Positions 1 to 9,332 of a DNA stretch of 64,000 nucleotides are shown here, one piece after another (the first letter of the stretch is position 1; each line of letters starts with the position of its first letter). This DNA is from Brevibacterium senegalense (lineage in GTDB: Bacteria > Actinomycetota > Actinomycetes > Actinomycetales > Brevibacteriaceae), in assembly GCF_000285835.1 (NCBI RefSeq), contig NZ_HE978600.1:274196-338195 (forward strand). The letters are read 5' to 3'. Below the pieces are notes generated by a model. The model saw only the letters and a program-made list of their open reading frames with translations. It did no database searches and was not told the origin of the DNA. Both the position numbers and the translations under genes were made by a program.

Positions 1-437
1 GAGGCCGCGGTGGCGCCGGCGCCCAGCACGTCCGCCTCGTCCGTCCACGGCGCGGCTTCCGCTCCCGCGCGCGCCAGCCCCTCGTGGACCGCGGCGACGA
101 TTCCGTCGACGTCCGTATTGAGCACCGCGCCGCCACCGGTCTCCGGCCGCAGCAGCGTATTGCCCGCACCCGTCGCGATGGCGTCCGCGTCCAGGTCCCA
201 CCCGTTGCCGCGGGCCAGGTCGAGGAGCCGGTGCTTGAGCGGCATCGTGAGGGAAAGCCCCACCAGGTCCGGGCGGTCCGCCAGGAACGTCTCGAGCTGC
301 TCCTCGCGCACCTCGAACCGGTCGTAGGAGAAGCCCTCGAGCCCCAGCGCGCGGGCCGCCGCGCGGTGCAGGGCCGGGGAGAGGGAGTGCGCGATCGGTG
401 AGCCCAGGACGGCGAAACGGGCGGGCGACTCAGCCAT
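1..437 (-). CDS. aroE: shikimate dehydrogenase, N-terminal part (cut by window edge)
   Basis: NADP-dependent shikimate dehydrogenase of the aromatic amino-acid (shikimate) pathway, cytoplasmic. About 145 N-terminal residues are inside the window. Seen: the substrate-binding SLS motif (residues 18-20), the catalytic lysine in SLTMPLK (K68), the GAGNT turn (N93) and the NTD motif with D109, followed by the start of the NADP-binding glycine-rich loop (GAGATAA), where the window ends. The ATG at 437 overlaps the mltG stop by 8 nt, so it is translationally coupled as the fourth gene of alaS-ruvX-mltG-aroE. No stop or frameshift is seen in the visible part. Identification is firm; completeness cannot be judged. 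Confidence 0.93.
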   Translation of the reverse strand, partial: MAESPARFAVLGSPIAHSLSPALHRAAARALGLEGFSYDRFEVREEQLETFLADRPDLVGLSLTMPLKHRLLDLARGNGWDLDADAIATGAGNTLLRPETGGGAVLNTDVDGIVAAVHEGLARAGAEAAPWTDEADVLGAGATAA

Positions 438-1578
438 CGCCGGAACCCCCGCTGCGTTCGCGCAGCCACGCCCGGTACTCCTCGACGTTCTCCAGGTGCT
501 CGTCGTAGGTCTCCGCGAACCGCGTCTCACCCGTGTCCGGATCGACGGCCACGAAGAACTGCCAGTCGCCCTCGGCCGGGTCCATCGCCGCATCGACCGC
601 GCTGCGCCCCGGCGAGTTGATGGGTCCCGGCGGCAGGCCCTCGTGCATGTACGTGTTGTACGGATTGTCGTCCGCGCGCTCCTCCGCCGTCGTCGTGAGG
701 TCGTCACGGGCCCCGTGGATGTACGCGATCGTCGCGTCCGACTGCAGCAGGCCGTTCGTCTGCGAGTCGTCCCCGGTGCGGTTGAGGAACACGCGCGCCA
801 CCTGCCGGCGGACCTCCGGATCCGCGGGCGACTCGATCTCGACGAGGCTCGCGAGGGTGAGGATCTCGTTCGCCTCGGCGTCCTCGATGCCGGCATCGGC
901 CAGTTCGTGGGCGGTGCGATCGACCATCTGCTGGACCACGGCCTCGGCGGTGGTGCCCGGCTGCAGATCGTATGTGGCCGGGAAGAGGTATCCCTCGAGG
1001 CTGGGGGCGTCGATGTCGAGGTCGTAGTCCTGCGGGGTCCGGTCCTCGATCGCGGCCGTCACCTCGTCCTCCGCCATCCCGGACTCGATCATGCGCGCCT
1101 GGATCTGCGGCAGCGCGAACCCCTCCGGGATGACGACCTGGGGAGCCGCCTCCGGATTCACCATCGCCTCGACCGCCGCGGCGGAGCTCATCTGCTTGCG
1201 CATGCTGTACGTCTGCGCCTGCAGGGACACCTCGCGCCGCTCGACCTCGTCGATGAACGGCCGGGAGGACTTGATGACGTCCTCCTCGACCAGCTGGTTC
1301 GCGATCTGCGTGACCGAGGTCCCGGGCAGCACCTCGACGCTGACCGGCTCCGTGCCCTCCCCCTCGTAGTCGTCGCTGCGGCCCAGCACCTCCTGCACGA
1401 TGCCGCCGGTGACGGACACCGCGACGACGCCGCCGATGCCCAGCACCAGCAGGGCGGCCACGACGATCGTCGTCGTCCGGCGCCGGCGCATCATCCGCCG
1501 CCGGCTCTGCGCACGCTGCTCGGCGCGGGAGAGCGGGGCGGCCTCCTCGATCGGATCGATCGGGTCGTTCTGGTCCAT
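430..1578 (-). CDS. mltG: endolytic murein transglycosylase MltG (YceG-like)
   Basis: Membrane-anchored lytic transglycosylase that cleaves nascent peptidoglycan strands and is thought to set glycan length. 382 aa: a basic cytoplasmic N-terminus, one membrane segment at about 36-57, an extracytoplasmic LysM-like region and the YceG catalytic domain. The catalytic glutamate is in LASLVEIES (E247 by analogy with the E. coli enzyme), followed by the conserved RVFLNR and GLPPGPINSPG segments. Its start lies 6 nt after the ruvX stop and its stop overlaps aroE. No strong Shine-Dalgarno is seen, consistent with coupling to upstream genes. Confidence 0.95.
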   Translation of the reverse strand: MDQNDPIDPIEEAAPLSRAEQRAQSRRRMMRRRRTTTIVVAALLVLGIGGVVAVSVTGGIVQEVLGRSDDYEGEGTEPVSVEVLPGTSVTQIANQLVEEDVIKSSRPFIDEVERREVSLQAQTYSMRKQMSSAAAVEAMVNPEAAPQVVIPEGFALPQIQARMIESGMAEDEVTAAIEDRTPQDYDLDIDAPSLEGYLFPATYDLQPGTTAEAVVQQMVDRTAHELADAGIEDAEANEILTLASLVEIESPADPEVRRQVARVFLNRTGDDSQTNGLLQSDATIAYIHGARDDLTTTAEERADDNPYNTYMHEGLPPGPINSPGRSAVDAAMDPAEGDWQFFVAVDPDTGETRFAETYDEHLENVEEYRAWLRERSGGSGDG

Positions 1579-1584
1579 GTCTGC

Positions 1585-2055
1585 TCAGTCCTCCCGGTCG
1601 AGGATGGTTCCAGCGGGGGTGCCGCTGCTCTTCTCCAGATCCAGCGCGGTCTGCAGGATGAGGACCGCCGCGACGGAGTCGACGCGGTCCCGGCGCTGCT
1701 TCGAGTTCTTCCCGGCGCTCTGCAGGACGCTGTGCGCCTGCACCGTCGTGAAGCGCTCGTCGACGAGCCGGATGGGCACGGCGATGCGCGTCGCCAGCTC
1801 GCGCAGGAACGCGAGAGCCGCGTCGACGGCGCCGTGGTCGGCCCCGTCCAGCGACCGAGGCCGCCCCGCCACGACCTCGATCGCGCCGTGCTCCTCGACG
1901 AGGTCGTGCACGCGGGTGAGTGCCTGCGCGTCGTCGTCGCGGCGCACGTGGTCGAGCGGGGTCGCGAGGATTCCGTCGGGATCGCAGACCGCCGCACCCA
2001 CGCGGACGCTGCCTACGTCGAGGGCGAGCCGCCGACCCCGGCGGAATCCGCTCAT
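1585..2055 (-). CDS. ruvX: Holliday-junction resolvase-like / pre-16S rRNA nuclease YqgF
   Basis: RNase H-fold nuclease of the RuvX/YqgF family, implicated in 16S rRNA 5'-end maturation. 156 aa. Seen: LALDVGSVRVGAA with the first acidic residue, the VAGRPRSLDG segment, the central DERFTT and the C-terminal RDRVDSVAA with the last acidic residue. I chose the ATG at 2055 because it overlaps the alaS stop as ATGA and gives the family-typical N-terminus; upstream in-frame codons would run into alaS. Position between alaS and mltG is the usual one in actinobacteria. Confidence 0.94.
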   Translation of the reverse strand: MSGFRRGRRLALDVGSVRVGAAVCDPDGILATPLDHVRRDDDAQALTRVHDLVEEHGAIEVVAGRPRSLDGADHGAVDAALAFLRELATRIAVPIRLVDERFTTVQAHSVLQSAGKNSKQRRDRVDSVAAVLILQTALDLEKSSGTPAGTILDRED

Positions 2056-4706
2056 GACCCGGCGATCGCAGTCGCGACCGCGTCGAGCGCCGCCGCACTC
2101 CTGCCGGCGTCCTGGCCGCCGCCCTGCGCGAGGTCCGGCTTGCCGCCGCCGCCCCCGCCCAGCTGGGCGCACGCGGTCTTGACGAGGTCGCCCGCGCGCA
2201 GTCCGCGCGCCTGGGCGCCCTCGTCCGCCGCGATGACGACGCTGGGCCGGCCGGAGACCGTGCCGATCGCGGCGACGACGACCGCGTCCGCGTCGATCCG
2301 GTTCCGCACGTCCGTCACGAAGCTGCGCACGTCGCCCGCGTCCGTGACCTCGCCCAGCTGCGTGGCGGAGTAGCGCACCCCGGCCACGTCGCGCGCCTGC
2401 GCCACGGCGTCCGCGGCGGCGGCGAGCACGCGCTCACGCGCCAGGTCCGCGATGGTCCGCTCCGCCTCCTTGAGGCGGTCCAGCAGCCCCGCGACCCGGC
2501 CCGGGACGTCCGCACCGGGCACCTTGAGCATCTCCGACAGCGACTGGAGGATCGTCCGCTCCTTCGCCAGCCCGCGGAACGCCTCGAGTCCCACGGAGGC
2601 CTCGATGCGGCGGGTGCCGGAGCCGATGGACGCCTCGGACAGGACGGAGATGGGGCCCACCTGCGCGGTGCGACCGATGTGGGTGCCGCCGCACAGCTCG
2701 CGGGAGAACGGGCCGCCGATGTCGACCACGCGCACGACGGACGGGTACTTCTCGCCGAACAGCGCGAGCGCACCGGACCGCTTCGCCTCCTCGAGCGGCA
2801 GGTACTCGTAGCTCACTTCGAAGTCGTCGCGCACGGCGATGTTCGCCGCGTCCTCGATCTCCTCGCGCAGGGCGGGGCTCAGCGCTTCCGGGAACGCGTA
2901 GTCGAACCGCATGTAGCCGGGCTGGTTGAGGGATCCGGCCTGCACCGCGTGCGGGCCCAGGACGGTCCGCAGCGCGGAGTGGACGAGGTGGGTCGCGGAG
3001 TGCGCCTGTGCGGCGGCGAACCGGTGCGCGCGGTCGACCTCCGCGGACACGTCCGCACCCGTGGCGAGCGAGCCCTCGACGACCTCGATCCGGTGGGCCG
3101 GCAGTCCCTTGACGGGGGCCTGGACGTCGAGGACCCGGGCGGTGAAGCCGTCGCCGCGGATGAGACCGCGGTCCGCGCGCTGTCCGCCGGACTCCGCGTA
3201 GAACGGGGTGACGTCCAGGACGAGGTCGACGGTGTCGCCCGGCTGCGCGACCTCGACGGACCGCCCGTCGGCCACGAGGCCGCGGATCCGGGAGTCCGCC
3301 GTCAGCACGTCGTAGCCCACGAACTCCGTCGAGCCCTCCTCCAGCAGCTGCGAGTAGGCGCTCAGGTCCGCCCCGCCGCCCTTCTTCGCGCGGGCGTCCG
3401 CGCGGGCGCGGTCGCGCTGCTCCTGCATGAGCGTGCGGAAGCCCTCCTCGTCGACGCGGACGCCGTGCTCCGCCGCCATCTCGAGGGTGAGGTCGATGGG
3501 GAAGCCGTGCGTGTCGTGCAGCGCGAAGGCGATGTCGCCGGACAGCGCACCGCCGGCCCCCACCCGGTCGACGGCGCCGGTCAGCAGTGCGGTGCCGGAT
3601 TCGAGGGTGCGGAGGAACGCAGTCTCCTCCGCGTAGGCGATGCGCGAGATCCGGTCGAAGTCCGTCTCGAGCTCCGGGTAGGACGCCCGCATGACGTCCA
3701 TGGACCGGGGCAGCAGGTGCGGCAGGACCGGCTCGGTGACCCCCAGCAGTCGCATCGCGCGCACGGCGCGGCGCAGCAGGCGGCGCAGGATGTACCCGCG
3801 GCCCTCGTTCCCGGGGCGCACTCCGTCGCCGATGATGACGAGCGCGGAGCGGACGTGGTCCGCGACGACGCGCATGCGGACGTCGTCCTCCTCGCGGTCC
3901 CCGTACGCGCGGCCGGACAGCCGTGCGGCCTCGTCGATGACGGGGTACACCTCGTCGATCTCGTACATGTTCTCGACGCCCTGCTTGAGGAACGCGACGC
4001 GCTCGAGGCCCATGCCGGTGTCGATGTTCTTCGCGGGCAGGTCGCCCGCGATGTCGAAGTCCGTCTTCGACCGCACAGCGGAGAGCTCGAACTCCATGAA
4101 GACGAGGTTCCAGATCTCGATGTACCGGTCCTCGTCCGCCTCCGGACCGCCCTCGGCCCCGTAGGCGGGGCCGCGGTCGTAGTAGATCTCCGAGCAGTAG
4201 CCCCCGGGTCCGGGCTGGCCCGTGTGCCAGAAGTTGTCCTCGCTGCCGCGGAACTGGATGCGCTCACGCGGGATCGACGTCTCCTCGAGCCACAGGTCGA
4301 CCGTCTCCGCGTCCTCGCGGTGGACCGTCGCCCAGAGCAGGTCGGGGTCGAAGCCCAGCCCGCCCTGGTCCTCGGGCCGGGTCAGCAGCTGCCACGCGAA
4401 GCGGATCGCGTCCGCCTTGAAGTAGTCGCCGAAGGAGAAGTTGCCGTTCATCTGGAAGAACGTGCCGTGGCGGGTCGTCTTGCCCACCTCTTCGATGTCC
4501 TGCGTGCGCACGCACTTCTGGACGCTCGTGGCGCGCGGGAAGGGTGCGGGTTCCCGCCCCGTGAGGAACGGGATGAACTGCACCATCCCCGCGATGTTGA
4601 ACAGGATCGACGGGTCGGAGCTGATGACCGACGCCGACGGGACCACGGTGTGGCCGTTCTCCTCGAAGAACCGAAGCCAGCGCTCCCTGATCTCTGCTGT
4701 CCTCAT
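2052..4706 (-). CDS. alaS: alanyl-tRNA synthetase
   Basis: Charges tRNA-Ala and edits mischarged Ser/Gly. 884 aa from the chosen ATG, the usual bacterial length. Order: class II catalytic core (SILFNIAGMVQF, FFQMNGNFSFGDYFK), tRNA-recognition region, editing domain with HSATHLVH and the distal CGGTH zinc site, and a C-terminal DHHA1 domain with a run of glycines near the end (GGGGGGKPDLAQGGG). The start at 4706 has AAAGGA about 9 nt upstream and yields MRTAEIRERWL; an upstream ATG at 4760 would add 18 residues without homology. A -10 box TATGCT (4761-4766) would give a leader of about 50 nt. First gene of the alaS-ruvX-mltG-aroE operon. Confidence 0.96.
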   Translation of the reverse strand: MRTAEIRERWLRFFEENGHTVVPSASVISSDPSILFNIAGMVQFIPFLTGREPAPFPRATSVQKCVRTQDIEEVGKTTRHGTFFQMNGNFSFGDYFKADAIRFAWQLLTRPEDQGGLGFDPDLLWATVHREDAETVDLWLEETSIPRERIQFRGSEDNFWHTGQPGPGGYCSEIYYDRGPAYGAEGGPEADEDRYIEIWNLVFMEFELSAVRSKTDFDIAGDLPAKNIDTGMGLERVAFLKQGVENMYEIDEVYPVIDEAARLSGRAYGDREEDDVRMRVVADHVRSALVIIGDGVRPGNEGRGYILRRLLRRAVRAMRLLGVTEPVLPHLLPRSMDVMRASYPELETDFDRISRIAYAEETAFLRTLESGTALLTGAVDRVGAGGALSGDIAFALHDTHGFPIDLTLEMAAEHGVRVDEEGFRTLMQEQRDRARADARAKKGGGADLSAYSQLLEEGSTEFVGYDVLTADSRIRGLVADGRSVEVAQPGDTVDLVLDVTPFYAESGGQRADRGLIRGDGFTARVLDVQAPVKGLPAHRIEVVEGSLATGADVSAEVDRAHRFAAAQAHSATHLVHSALRTVLGPHAVQAGSLNQPGYMRFDYAFPEALSPALREEIEDAANIAVRDDFEVSYEYLPLEEAKRSGALALFGEKYPSVVRVVDIGGPFSRELCGGTHIGRTAQVGPISVLSEASIGSGTRRIEASVGLEAFRGLAKERTILQSLSEMLKVPGADVPGRVAGLLDRLKEAERTIADLARERVLAAAADAVAQARDVAGVRYSATQLGEVTDAGDVRSFVTDVRNRIDADAVVVAAIGTVSGRPSVVIAADEGAQARGLRAGDLVKTACAQLGGGGGGKPDLAQGGGQDAGRSAAALDAVATAIAGS

Positions 4707-4760
4707 CCGGGTGACATCCTTTCGTGCGGCGGACGGCGTCTGCTCGACGGACCGCCTCAC

Positions 4761-4766
4761 AGCATA
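4761..4766 (-). promoter_or_regulatory. -10 box of the alaS operon
   Basis: TATGCT on the minus strand, about 55 nt before the alaS start codon. No clear -35 match. The rest of the 160 nt between alaS and rpsD holds only a weak 5-bp GC hairpin (about 4834-4847) after the rpsD stop. Confidence 0.4.
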
Positions 4767-4866
4767 GTGGAGACATGAATGGCGGCGGGCCGCCGCACGA
4801 CCCGGTGGGGTGTGCGACGGCCCGTGCGCGCGGGGTCCCTGGGGACCGGTGGCCCGGACGGACCGA

Positions 4867-5493
4867 TCAGCGCGAGTAGTGCTCGACGACCAGCTGGACG
4901 TCAGCGGTCACCGGGACCTCGGAGCGCTTGGGGCGGCGCAGCAGCGTCGCCTGCAGGGCCTCGAGATCGACCTTGAGGTAGCCGGGCAGGGTCGGCAGCA
5001 CATCGCGGTGCGCACCGGCCGCGGCGACCTGGAAGGGGTCGCGGGTCGTGGAGCGGGGCTTCACGTGGATCATCTGCCCCTCCTTGACGCGGAACGAGGG
5101 GCGGTCGACCAGCTGGCCGTCGACCATGATGTGGCGGTGGACGACGATCTGGCGCGCCTGCGCGATCGTGCGGGCGAAGCCGGAGCGCAGGACGAGGGCG
5201 TCGAGACGCATCTCCAGGAGCTCGACGATGTTCTCACCCGTCAGACCCGGGAGGCGCTTGGCCTCCTTGTAGGTCGCGAGCATCTGCGCCTCGCGGATGC
5301 CGTACTGCGCGCGGAGACGCTGCTTCTCCTTGAGTCGGACCGAGTAGTCCGAGTCGTTGCGCCGGCGGGCGCGGCCGTGCTCGCCGGGCGGGTACGGGCG
5401 GCGCTCGAAGTACTTCTCCGCCTTGGGCGTCAGCGGGATGCCCAGTGCGCGCGAGAGGCGCACCTGGCGACGATGACGTGCGGGTGCAGTCAT
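4867..5493 (-). CDS. rpsD: 30S ribosomal protein S4
   Basis: Primary 16S rRNA-binding protein of the small subunit body. 208 aa. The N-terminus (TAPARHRRQVRLSRALGIPL) lacks the four-cysteine zinc knuckle, so it is a C-minus form; then ERRPYPPGEHG and the S4 RNA-binding domain (RLDALVLRSGFARTIAQARQIVVHRHIMVDGQ). The ATG at 5493 has AAAGG about 7 nt upstream. It is a lone ribosomal gene outside the alpha operon, between alaS and rarA, as in many Micrococcales. The 150-nt gap in front carries two hairpins that may be a leader or an upstream terminator. Confidence 0.96.
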   Translation of the reverse strand: MTAPARHRRQVRLSRALGIPLTPKAEKYFERRPYPPGEHGRARRRNDSDYSVRLKEKQRLRAQYGIREAQMLATYKEAKRLPGLTGENIVELLEMRLDALVLRSGFARTIAQARQIVVHRHIMVDGQLVDRPSFRVKEGQMIHVKPRSTTRDPFQVAAAGAHRDVLPTLPGYLKVDLEALQATLLRRPKRSEVPVTADVQLVVEHYSR

Positions 5494-5556
5494 GGTGGTG
5501 CCTTTCTTCATGAGGTGCGTCCGGACCGGTCTACTCGCCGGTGGATCGGACAGCTG

Positions 5557-5606
5557 TTTCCCTCCGAACGGGAAAGAGGGGCGGGATCGCGAGTCCGATT
5601 CCGCCC
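5557..5606 (-). other. tandem hairpins in the rarA-rpsD gap
   Basis: An 11-bp stem (5579-5589 with 5596-5606, one G-T pair, 6-nt loop) is followed on the minus strand by a 6-bp stem (5557-5562 with 5570-5575, 7-nt loop). It begins 39 nt after the rarA stop and ends about 64 nt before rpsD. Between the two stems the strand reads CTC and then runs into the pyrimidine-rich arm TTTCCC. It may terminate the aspS-rarA transcript, or form a structured 5' leader for S4 autoregulation. Confidence 0.45.
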
Positions 5607-5644
5607 GACCGCCTCTGGACGAGGCACAGCGACTGACAACTCTA

Positions 5645-7045
5645 TCACGCCTGCTCGCCCCGGCGCAGCGCCGCGAGCGCGTCCAGCCGGTCGGCCATGC
5701 GCGACTCCGCCCCGTTGGCGGTGGGCCGGTAGTACGTGGTCCCGGTGAGGGTGTCCGGCAGGTACTCCTGGGGCGACACCCCGTAGGGCCAGTCGTGGGA
5801 GTACCGGTACCCCTCCCCGTGCCCGAGGCCCTTGGCACCCGGGTAGTGCGCGTCCCGCAGGTGCAGGGGGACCTGCCCGGCACGGCCCGCCTTCACATCC
5901 GCGATCGCCTCGTCGAGGGCGCGGTAGGAGGCCGGGGACTTGGGGGCGGTCGCGAGGTAGACGACCGCCTCGGCCAGGGGGATCCGCCCCTCGGGCATCC
6001 CGATCCGCTCGACGGCCTGGTGGGCGGACACCGCGATGGTGAGGGCCTGCGGGTCGGCCAGTCCGATGTCCTCGGCGGCGGAGATGACGATGCGGCGGCA
6101 GATGAACCGCGGGTCCTCGCCCGCGACGATCATGCGCGCCAGGTAGTGGAGCGCGGCGTCCGGGTCCGAGCCGCGGATCGACTTGATGAAGGCGGAGATC
6201 ACGTCGTAGTGCTGGTCCCCGTCGCGGTCGTAGCGCAGCACCGCCTCCGCGCTGGCCTCGGCGACGTCGTCCTCCGTCACCTCGACCGGACCCGTCCCCG
6301 GGTCTGTCGCGCCCTCCCGGTCTGCATCCTCGTCCCTGTCGGTCTCGCGGCGGGCGCGCGCGATCCCGGCGGCCGCTTCGAGGACGGTGAGCGAGCGACG
6401 CGCGTCCGCACCGGCGACGCGGACGATCATCGCGCGGGCGTCGTCGGTGAGCGCGAACTCGCCGGCCAGCCCGCGCGGATCCGTGACGGCGCGGTCCAGC
6501 AGTCCCCTGATCGCCTCGTCCGTGAGCGGCTTGAGCGTCAGCAGCAGCGAACGCGACAGCAGAGGGGCGATGACGGAGAAGCTGGGGTTCTCCGTCGTCG
6601 CGGCGACGAGGACGACCAGCCGGTTCTCCACGGCCGGGAGGAGGGCGTCCTGCTGCGCCTTCGTGAACCGGTGGATCTCGTCGAGGAACAGGACGGTGGT
6701 GCGCCCGTTCATCTCGCGCTCGGTCCGCGCGGTCTCGACGACCTGCCGGACGTCGCGCACGCCGGCCGTGATCGCGGACAGCTCGACGAAGCTGCGCCCC
6801 TCCGCGTGGGAGATGACGTGCGCCAGCGTCGTCTTGCCCACGCCGGGCGGGCCCCACAGCATGACGGATGACGGTCCGGTCCGCGCGTCCGCGCGGGCCT
6901 CGACCAGCTGCCGCAGCGGCGAGCCGGGGAAGGTGAGGTGGTCCTGGCCCAGCACCTCGTCGAGCGAACGGGGACGCATGCGGACGGCGAGCGGGTCGAG
7001 CGCCCCGCTCGCCTCCGGTGCGTCGGAGAAGAGGTCCGCCGTCAG
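5645..7045 (-). CDS. rarA: replication-associated recombination ATPase RarA (MgsA)
   Basis: AAA+ ATPase acting at stalled replication forks. 466 aa if initiation is at CTG 7045. Seen: Walker [11 protein letters not shown], Walker [10 protein letters not shown], sensor AATTENPSF, and the C-terminal tetramerisation region ([27 protein letters not shown]). The first in-frame ATG is at 6979, which would remove the family-typical ADLF...[10 protein letters not shown]-terminus; no in-frame ATG, GTG or TTG lies between that and the start of homology. GGAGGAGG stands 7 nt before the CTG, which also overlaps the aspS stop as CTGA. I therefore favour CTG, with 6979 as the conventional alternative. Confidence 0.93.
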   Translation of the reverse strand: MTADLFSDAPEASGALDPLAVRMRPRSLDEVLGQDHLTFPGSPLRQLVEARADARTGPSSVMLWGPPGVGKTTLAHVISHAEGRSFVELSAITAGVRDVRQVVETARTEREMNGRTTVLFLDEIHRFTKAQQDALLPAVENRLVVLVAATTENPSFSVIAPLLSRSLLLTLKPLTDEAIRGLLDRAVTDPRGLAGEFALTDDARAMIVRVAGADARRSLTVLEAAAGIARARRETDRDEDADREGATDPGTGPVEVTEDDVAEASAEAVLRYDRDGDQHYDVISAFIKSIRGSDPDAALHYLARMIVAGEDPRFICRRIVISAAEDIGLADPQALTIAVSAHQAVERIGMPEGRIPLAEAVVYLATAPKSPASYRALDEAIADVKAGRAGQVPLHLRDAHYPGAKGLGHGEGYRYSHDWPYGVSPQEYLPDTLTGTTYYRPTANGAESRMADRLDALAALRRGEQA

Positions 7046-8838
7046 GAGGAGACCTCCTCCTGCGCGTCCTCGTCCTGGGCCACGTGGTCGACGCCCGCTT
7101 CCTTCCGCTGCGCCTCCGTGATGGGCGCGGGCGCGTCCGTGAGCGGGTCGTAGCCGCCGCCGGACTTGGGGAAGGCGATGACGTCCCGGATCGAGTCCGC
7201 GCCGGCCAGCAGCGCGACGATCCGGTCCCAGCCGAACGCGATGCCGCCGTGGGGCGGCGCGCCGAACTTGAACGCCTCGAGCAGGAAGCCGAACTTCTCC
7301 TGCGCCTCCTCCTCCGTGATGCCCATGACGCCGAAGACGCGCTCCTGGACCTCGCGCGAGTGGATGCGGATCGAGCCGCCGCCGATCTCGTTGCCGTTGC
7401 ACACGATGTCGTACGCGTACGCGAGCGCCTCGCCCGGATCCTGGTCGAACGTGTCGAGGAACTCCGGCTTGGGCGAGGTGAAGGCGTGGTGGACCGCGGT
7501 CCACGCACCGGCGCCCACCGCCACGTCGCCGGCGGCCTGCGCGTCCGCCGCGGGCTCGAACATCGGGGCGTCGACGATCCAGACGAACGACCACTCGGAT
7601 TCGTCCAGGAGGCCCTCGCGCACCGCGATCTCCTTGCGGGCCGCGCCCAGCAGGGCCCGGGCCGCGGACGTCGTGTCCGCCGCGAAGAAGATCGCATCGC
7701 CGTGGGCGGCGCCGGTCGCCTCGAGCAGGCCCGCGCGCTCCTCCTCCGACAGGTTCTTCGCGACCGGACCGGTCAGCTCGCCGTCCGGCTGGACCAGCAC
7801 GTACGCGAGCCCCTTCGCGCCGCGCTGCTTCGCCCACTCCTGCCAGCCGTCCAGCTGGCGCCGGGGCAGCTTCGCACCGCCCGGGTAGACGACCGCGCCC
7901 ACGTAGGGGGCGCGGAAGACGCGGAACGGCGTCTCGCGGAAGTACTCCGTGAGCTCGACCAGCTCGAGGTCGAAGCGCAGGTCCGGCTTGTCCGAGCCGT
8001 ACCGGGCCATCGCCTCGCGGTAGGTCATCCGGCGGATGGGGCCGGGGATGTCGACGTCGATGAGCTTCCACAGCGCGGCGAGGATCTGCTCCGCCAGCGC
8101 GATGATGTCGTCCTGCTCGACGAAGGAGGCCTCGATGTCCAGCTGGGTGAACTCCGGCTGCCGGTCCGCGCGGAAGTCCTCGTCGCGGTAGCAGCGGGCG
8201 ATCTGGTAGTACTTCTCGATCCCGCCCACCTGCAGCAGCTGCTTGAACAGCTGCGGGGACTGCGGCAGCGCGTACCACGAGCCCGGGCGCAGGCGCGCGG
8301 GCACGAGGAAGTCGCGGGCGCCCTCCGGCGTCGACCGGGTGAGGGTGGGCGTCTCCACCTCGACGAACTCGTTCTCCTCGAGGACCCGCCGGGCGGCCCG
8401 GTTGACCGCCGAGCGCAGCCGCATCGTCGAGGCGGGGCCGGACCGGCGCAGGTCGAGGTACCGGTAGCGCAGGCGGGTCTCCTCGCCCACCTGCCCGGAG
8501 TCCTCTGCGTGATCGGAGACCTGGAAGGGCAGGGCGGACGCCTGGGACAGGATCGTCACGTCCGTGTCGACGACCTCGACCTCGCCGGTGGGCAGCCCGG
8601 GGTTCGCGTTGCCCTCTGGGCGCACGGACACGGTGCCGGTCACGGACACGACCGTCTCGTTGCGCAGCTGGTCCGCGACCTGCTCGCGCACGACGACCTG
8701 GACGATGCCCGTGGCGTCCCTGAGGTCGATGAACGCGACTCCGCCGTGGTCACGGCGCCGGTCGACCCACCCCGCGAGGGTGACGGCGGTTCCGGCGTGC
8801 GCGGCGCGCAGGGCGCCGGCTGAGTGGGTGCGTAACAC
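7042..8838 (-). CDS. aspS: aspartyl-tRNA synthetase
   Basis: Class II synthetase, bacterial type with GAD domain. 598 aa. Seen: N-terminal OB anticodon domain ([22 protein letters not shown]), motif 2 region ([20 protein letters not shown]), GAD insertion, and motif 3 ([11 protein letters not shown]). The GTG at 8838 gives VLRTHSAG and has AGGAG 8 nt upstream; an upstream start would lie in a region without homology. It overlaps the downstream rarA start. No asparagine/glutamine amidotransferase gene is adjacent, so I cannot tell whether it is discriminating. A minus-strand TATCAT at 8881-8886 is a candidate -10. Confidence 0.95.
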   Translation of the reverse strand: MLRTHSAGALRAAHAGTAVTLAGWVDRRRDHGGVAFIDLRDATGIVQVVVREQVADQLRNETVVSVTGTVSVRPEGNANPGLPTGEVEVVDTDVTILSQASALPFQVSDHAEDSGQVGEETRLRYRYLDLRRSGPASTMRLRSAVNRAARRVLEENEFVEVETPTLTRSTPEGARDFLVPARLRPGSWYALPQSPQLFKQLLQVGGIEKYYQIARCYRDEDFRADRQPEFTQLDIEASFVEQDDIIALAEQILAALWKLIDVDIPGPIRRMTYREAMARYGSDKPDLRFDLELVELTEYFRETPFRVFRAPYVGAVVYPGGAKLPRRQLDGWQEWAKQRGAKGLAYVLVQPDGELTGPVAKNLSEEERAGLLEATGAAHGDAIFFAADTTSAARALLGAARKEIAVREGLLDESEWSFVWIVDAPMFEPAADAQAAGDVAVGAGAWTAVHHAFTSPKPEFLDTFDQDPGEALAYAYDIVCNGNEIGGGSIRIHSREVQERVFGVMGITEEEAQEKFGFLLEAFKFGAPPHGGIAFGWDRIVALLAGADSIRDVIAFPKSGGGYDPLTDAPAPITEAQRKEAGVDHVAQDEDAQEEVSS

Positions 8839-8927
8839 GAAGAGGACTCCTGGGATAGGTGCTGAGGGCGAAACACGTCCATGATAGACGCAGTGGAGGA
8901 CACGGGAACGAGAGGCGGGATGCGGGC

Positions 8928-9305
8928 ATGACGGAGCACTCAGGGGACGCGGGGCGCGAGGCACTGCCCACCTCCGCGCAGGTGGAGGTCGCCGCGGAGA
9001 CGTTCCGGATGCTGTCCTCGTCGACCCGCCTGCTCATCGTGCGGATCCTCGTGGACGCGGAGCACGACGTCACATCGCTCGCGGACCTCTCGGAGGCGAG
9101 CGTCCAGGCCGTCTCGCAGCACCTCGCGAAGCTGCGGCTGGCGGGCCTCGTGAGCTCGCGGCGGGAGGGACGGCGCATCATCTACACCGTCGACGACCCC
9201 CACGTCGTCACGATGGTCGAGGAGATCTTCGAGCACATCGCCCCGGACGGCTCGCTCGCCCCGGACCCGGCCGAGCGCAGGCCTCAGCGGCGCCCGCGCC
9301 GCTGA
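8928..9305 (+). CDS. ArsR/SmtB-family winged-helix regulator
   Basis: 125 aa with an ArsR-type helix-turn-helix ([40 protein letters not shown], about 49-88). There is no cysteine, so the alpha-3 arsenic/cadmium sites are absent, but helix 5 shows D90-x-H92-x10-H103 as in the zinc/nickel alpha-5 site of CzrA/NmtR; the fourth ligand would have to be D107. This suggests a metal-responsive repressor, by analogy only. No transporter is next to it; it is divergent from aspS and convergent with hisS. The ATG start is chosen for the compact domain; the ribosome site (GAGGCGGG) is weak. The Arg-rich tail is unremarkable. Confidence 0.82.
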   Translation: MTEHSGDAGREALPTSAQVEVAAETFRMLSSSTRLLIVRILVDAEHDVTSLADLSEASVQAVSQHLAKLRLAGLVSSRREGRRIIYTVDDPHVVTMVEEIFEHIAPDGSLAPDPAERRPQRRPRR

Positions 9306-9332
9306 GGACCCTGCGACCCACTCCCCCGCGCC

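Noticed and set aside
2679..4778. Plus-strand open frame of about 700 codons opposite alaS
   Set aside because: Shadow of alaS; no motif or ribosome site.
4834..4847. Small hairpin after rpsD as terminator
   Set aside because: Only 5 bp with a 4-nt loop; too weak to claim.
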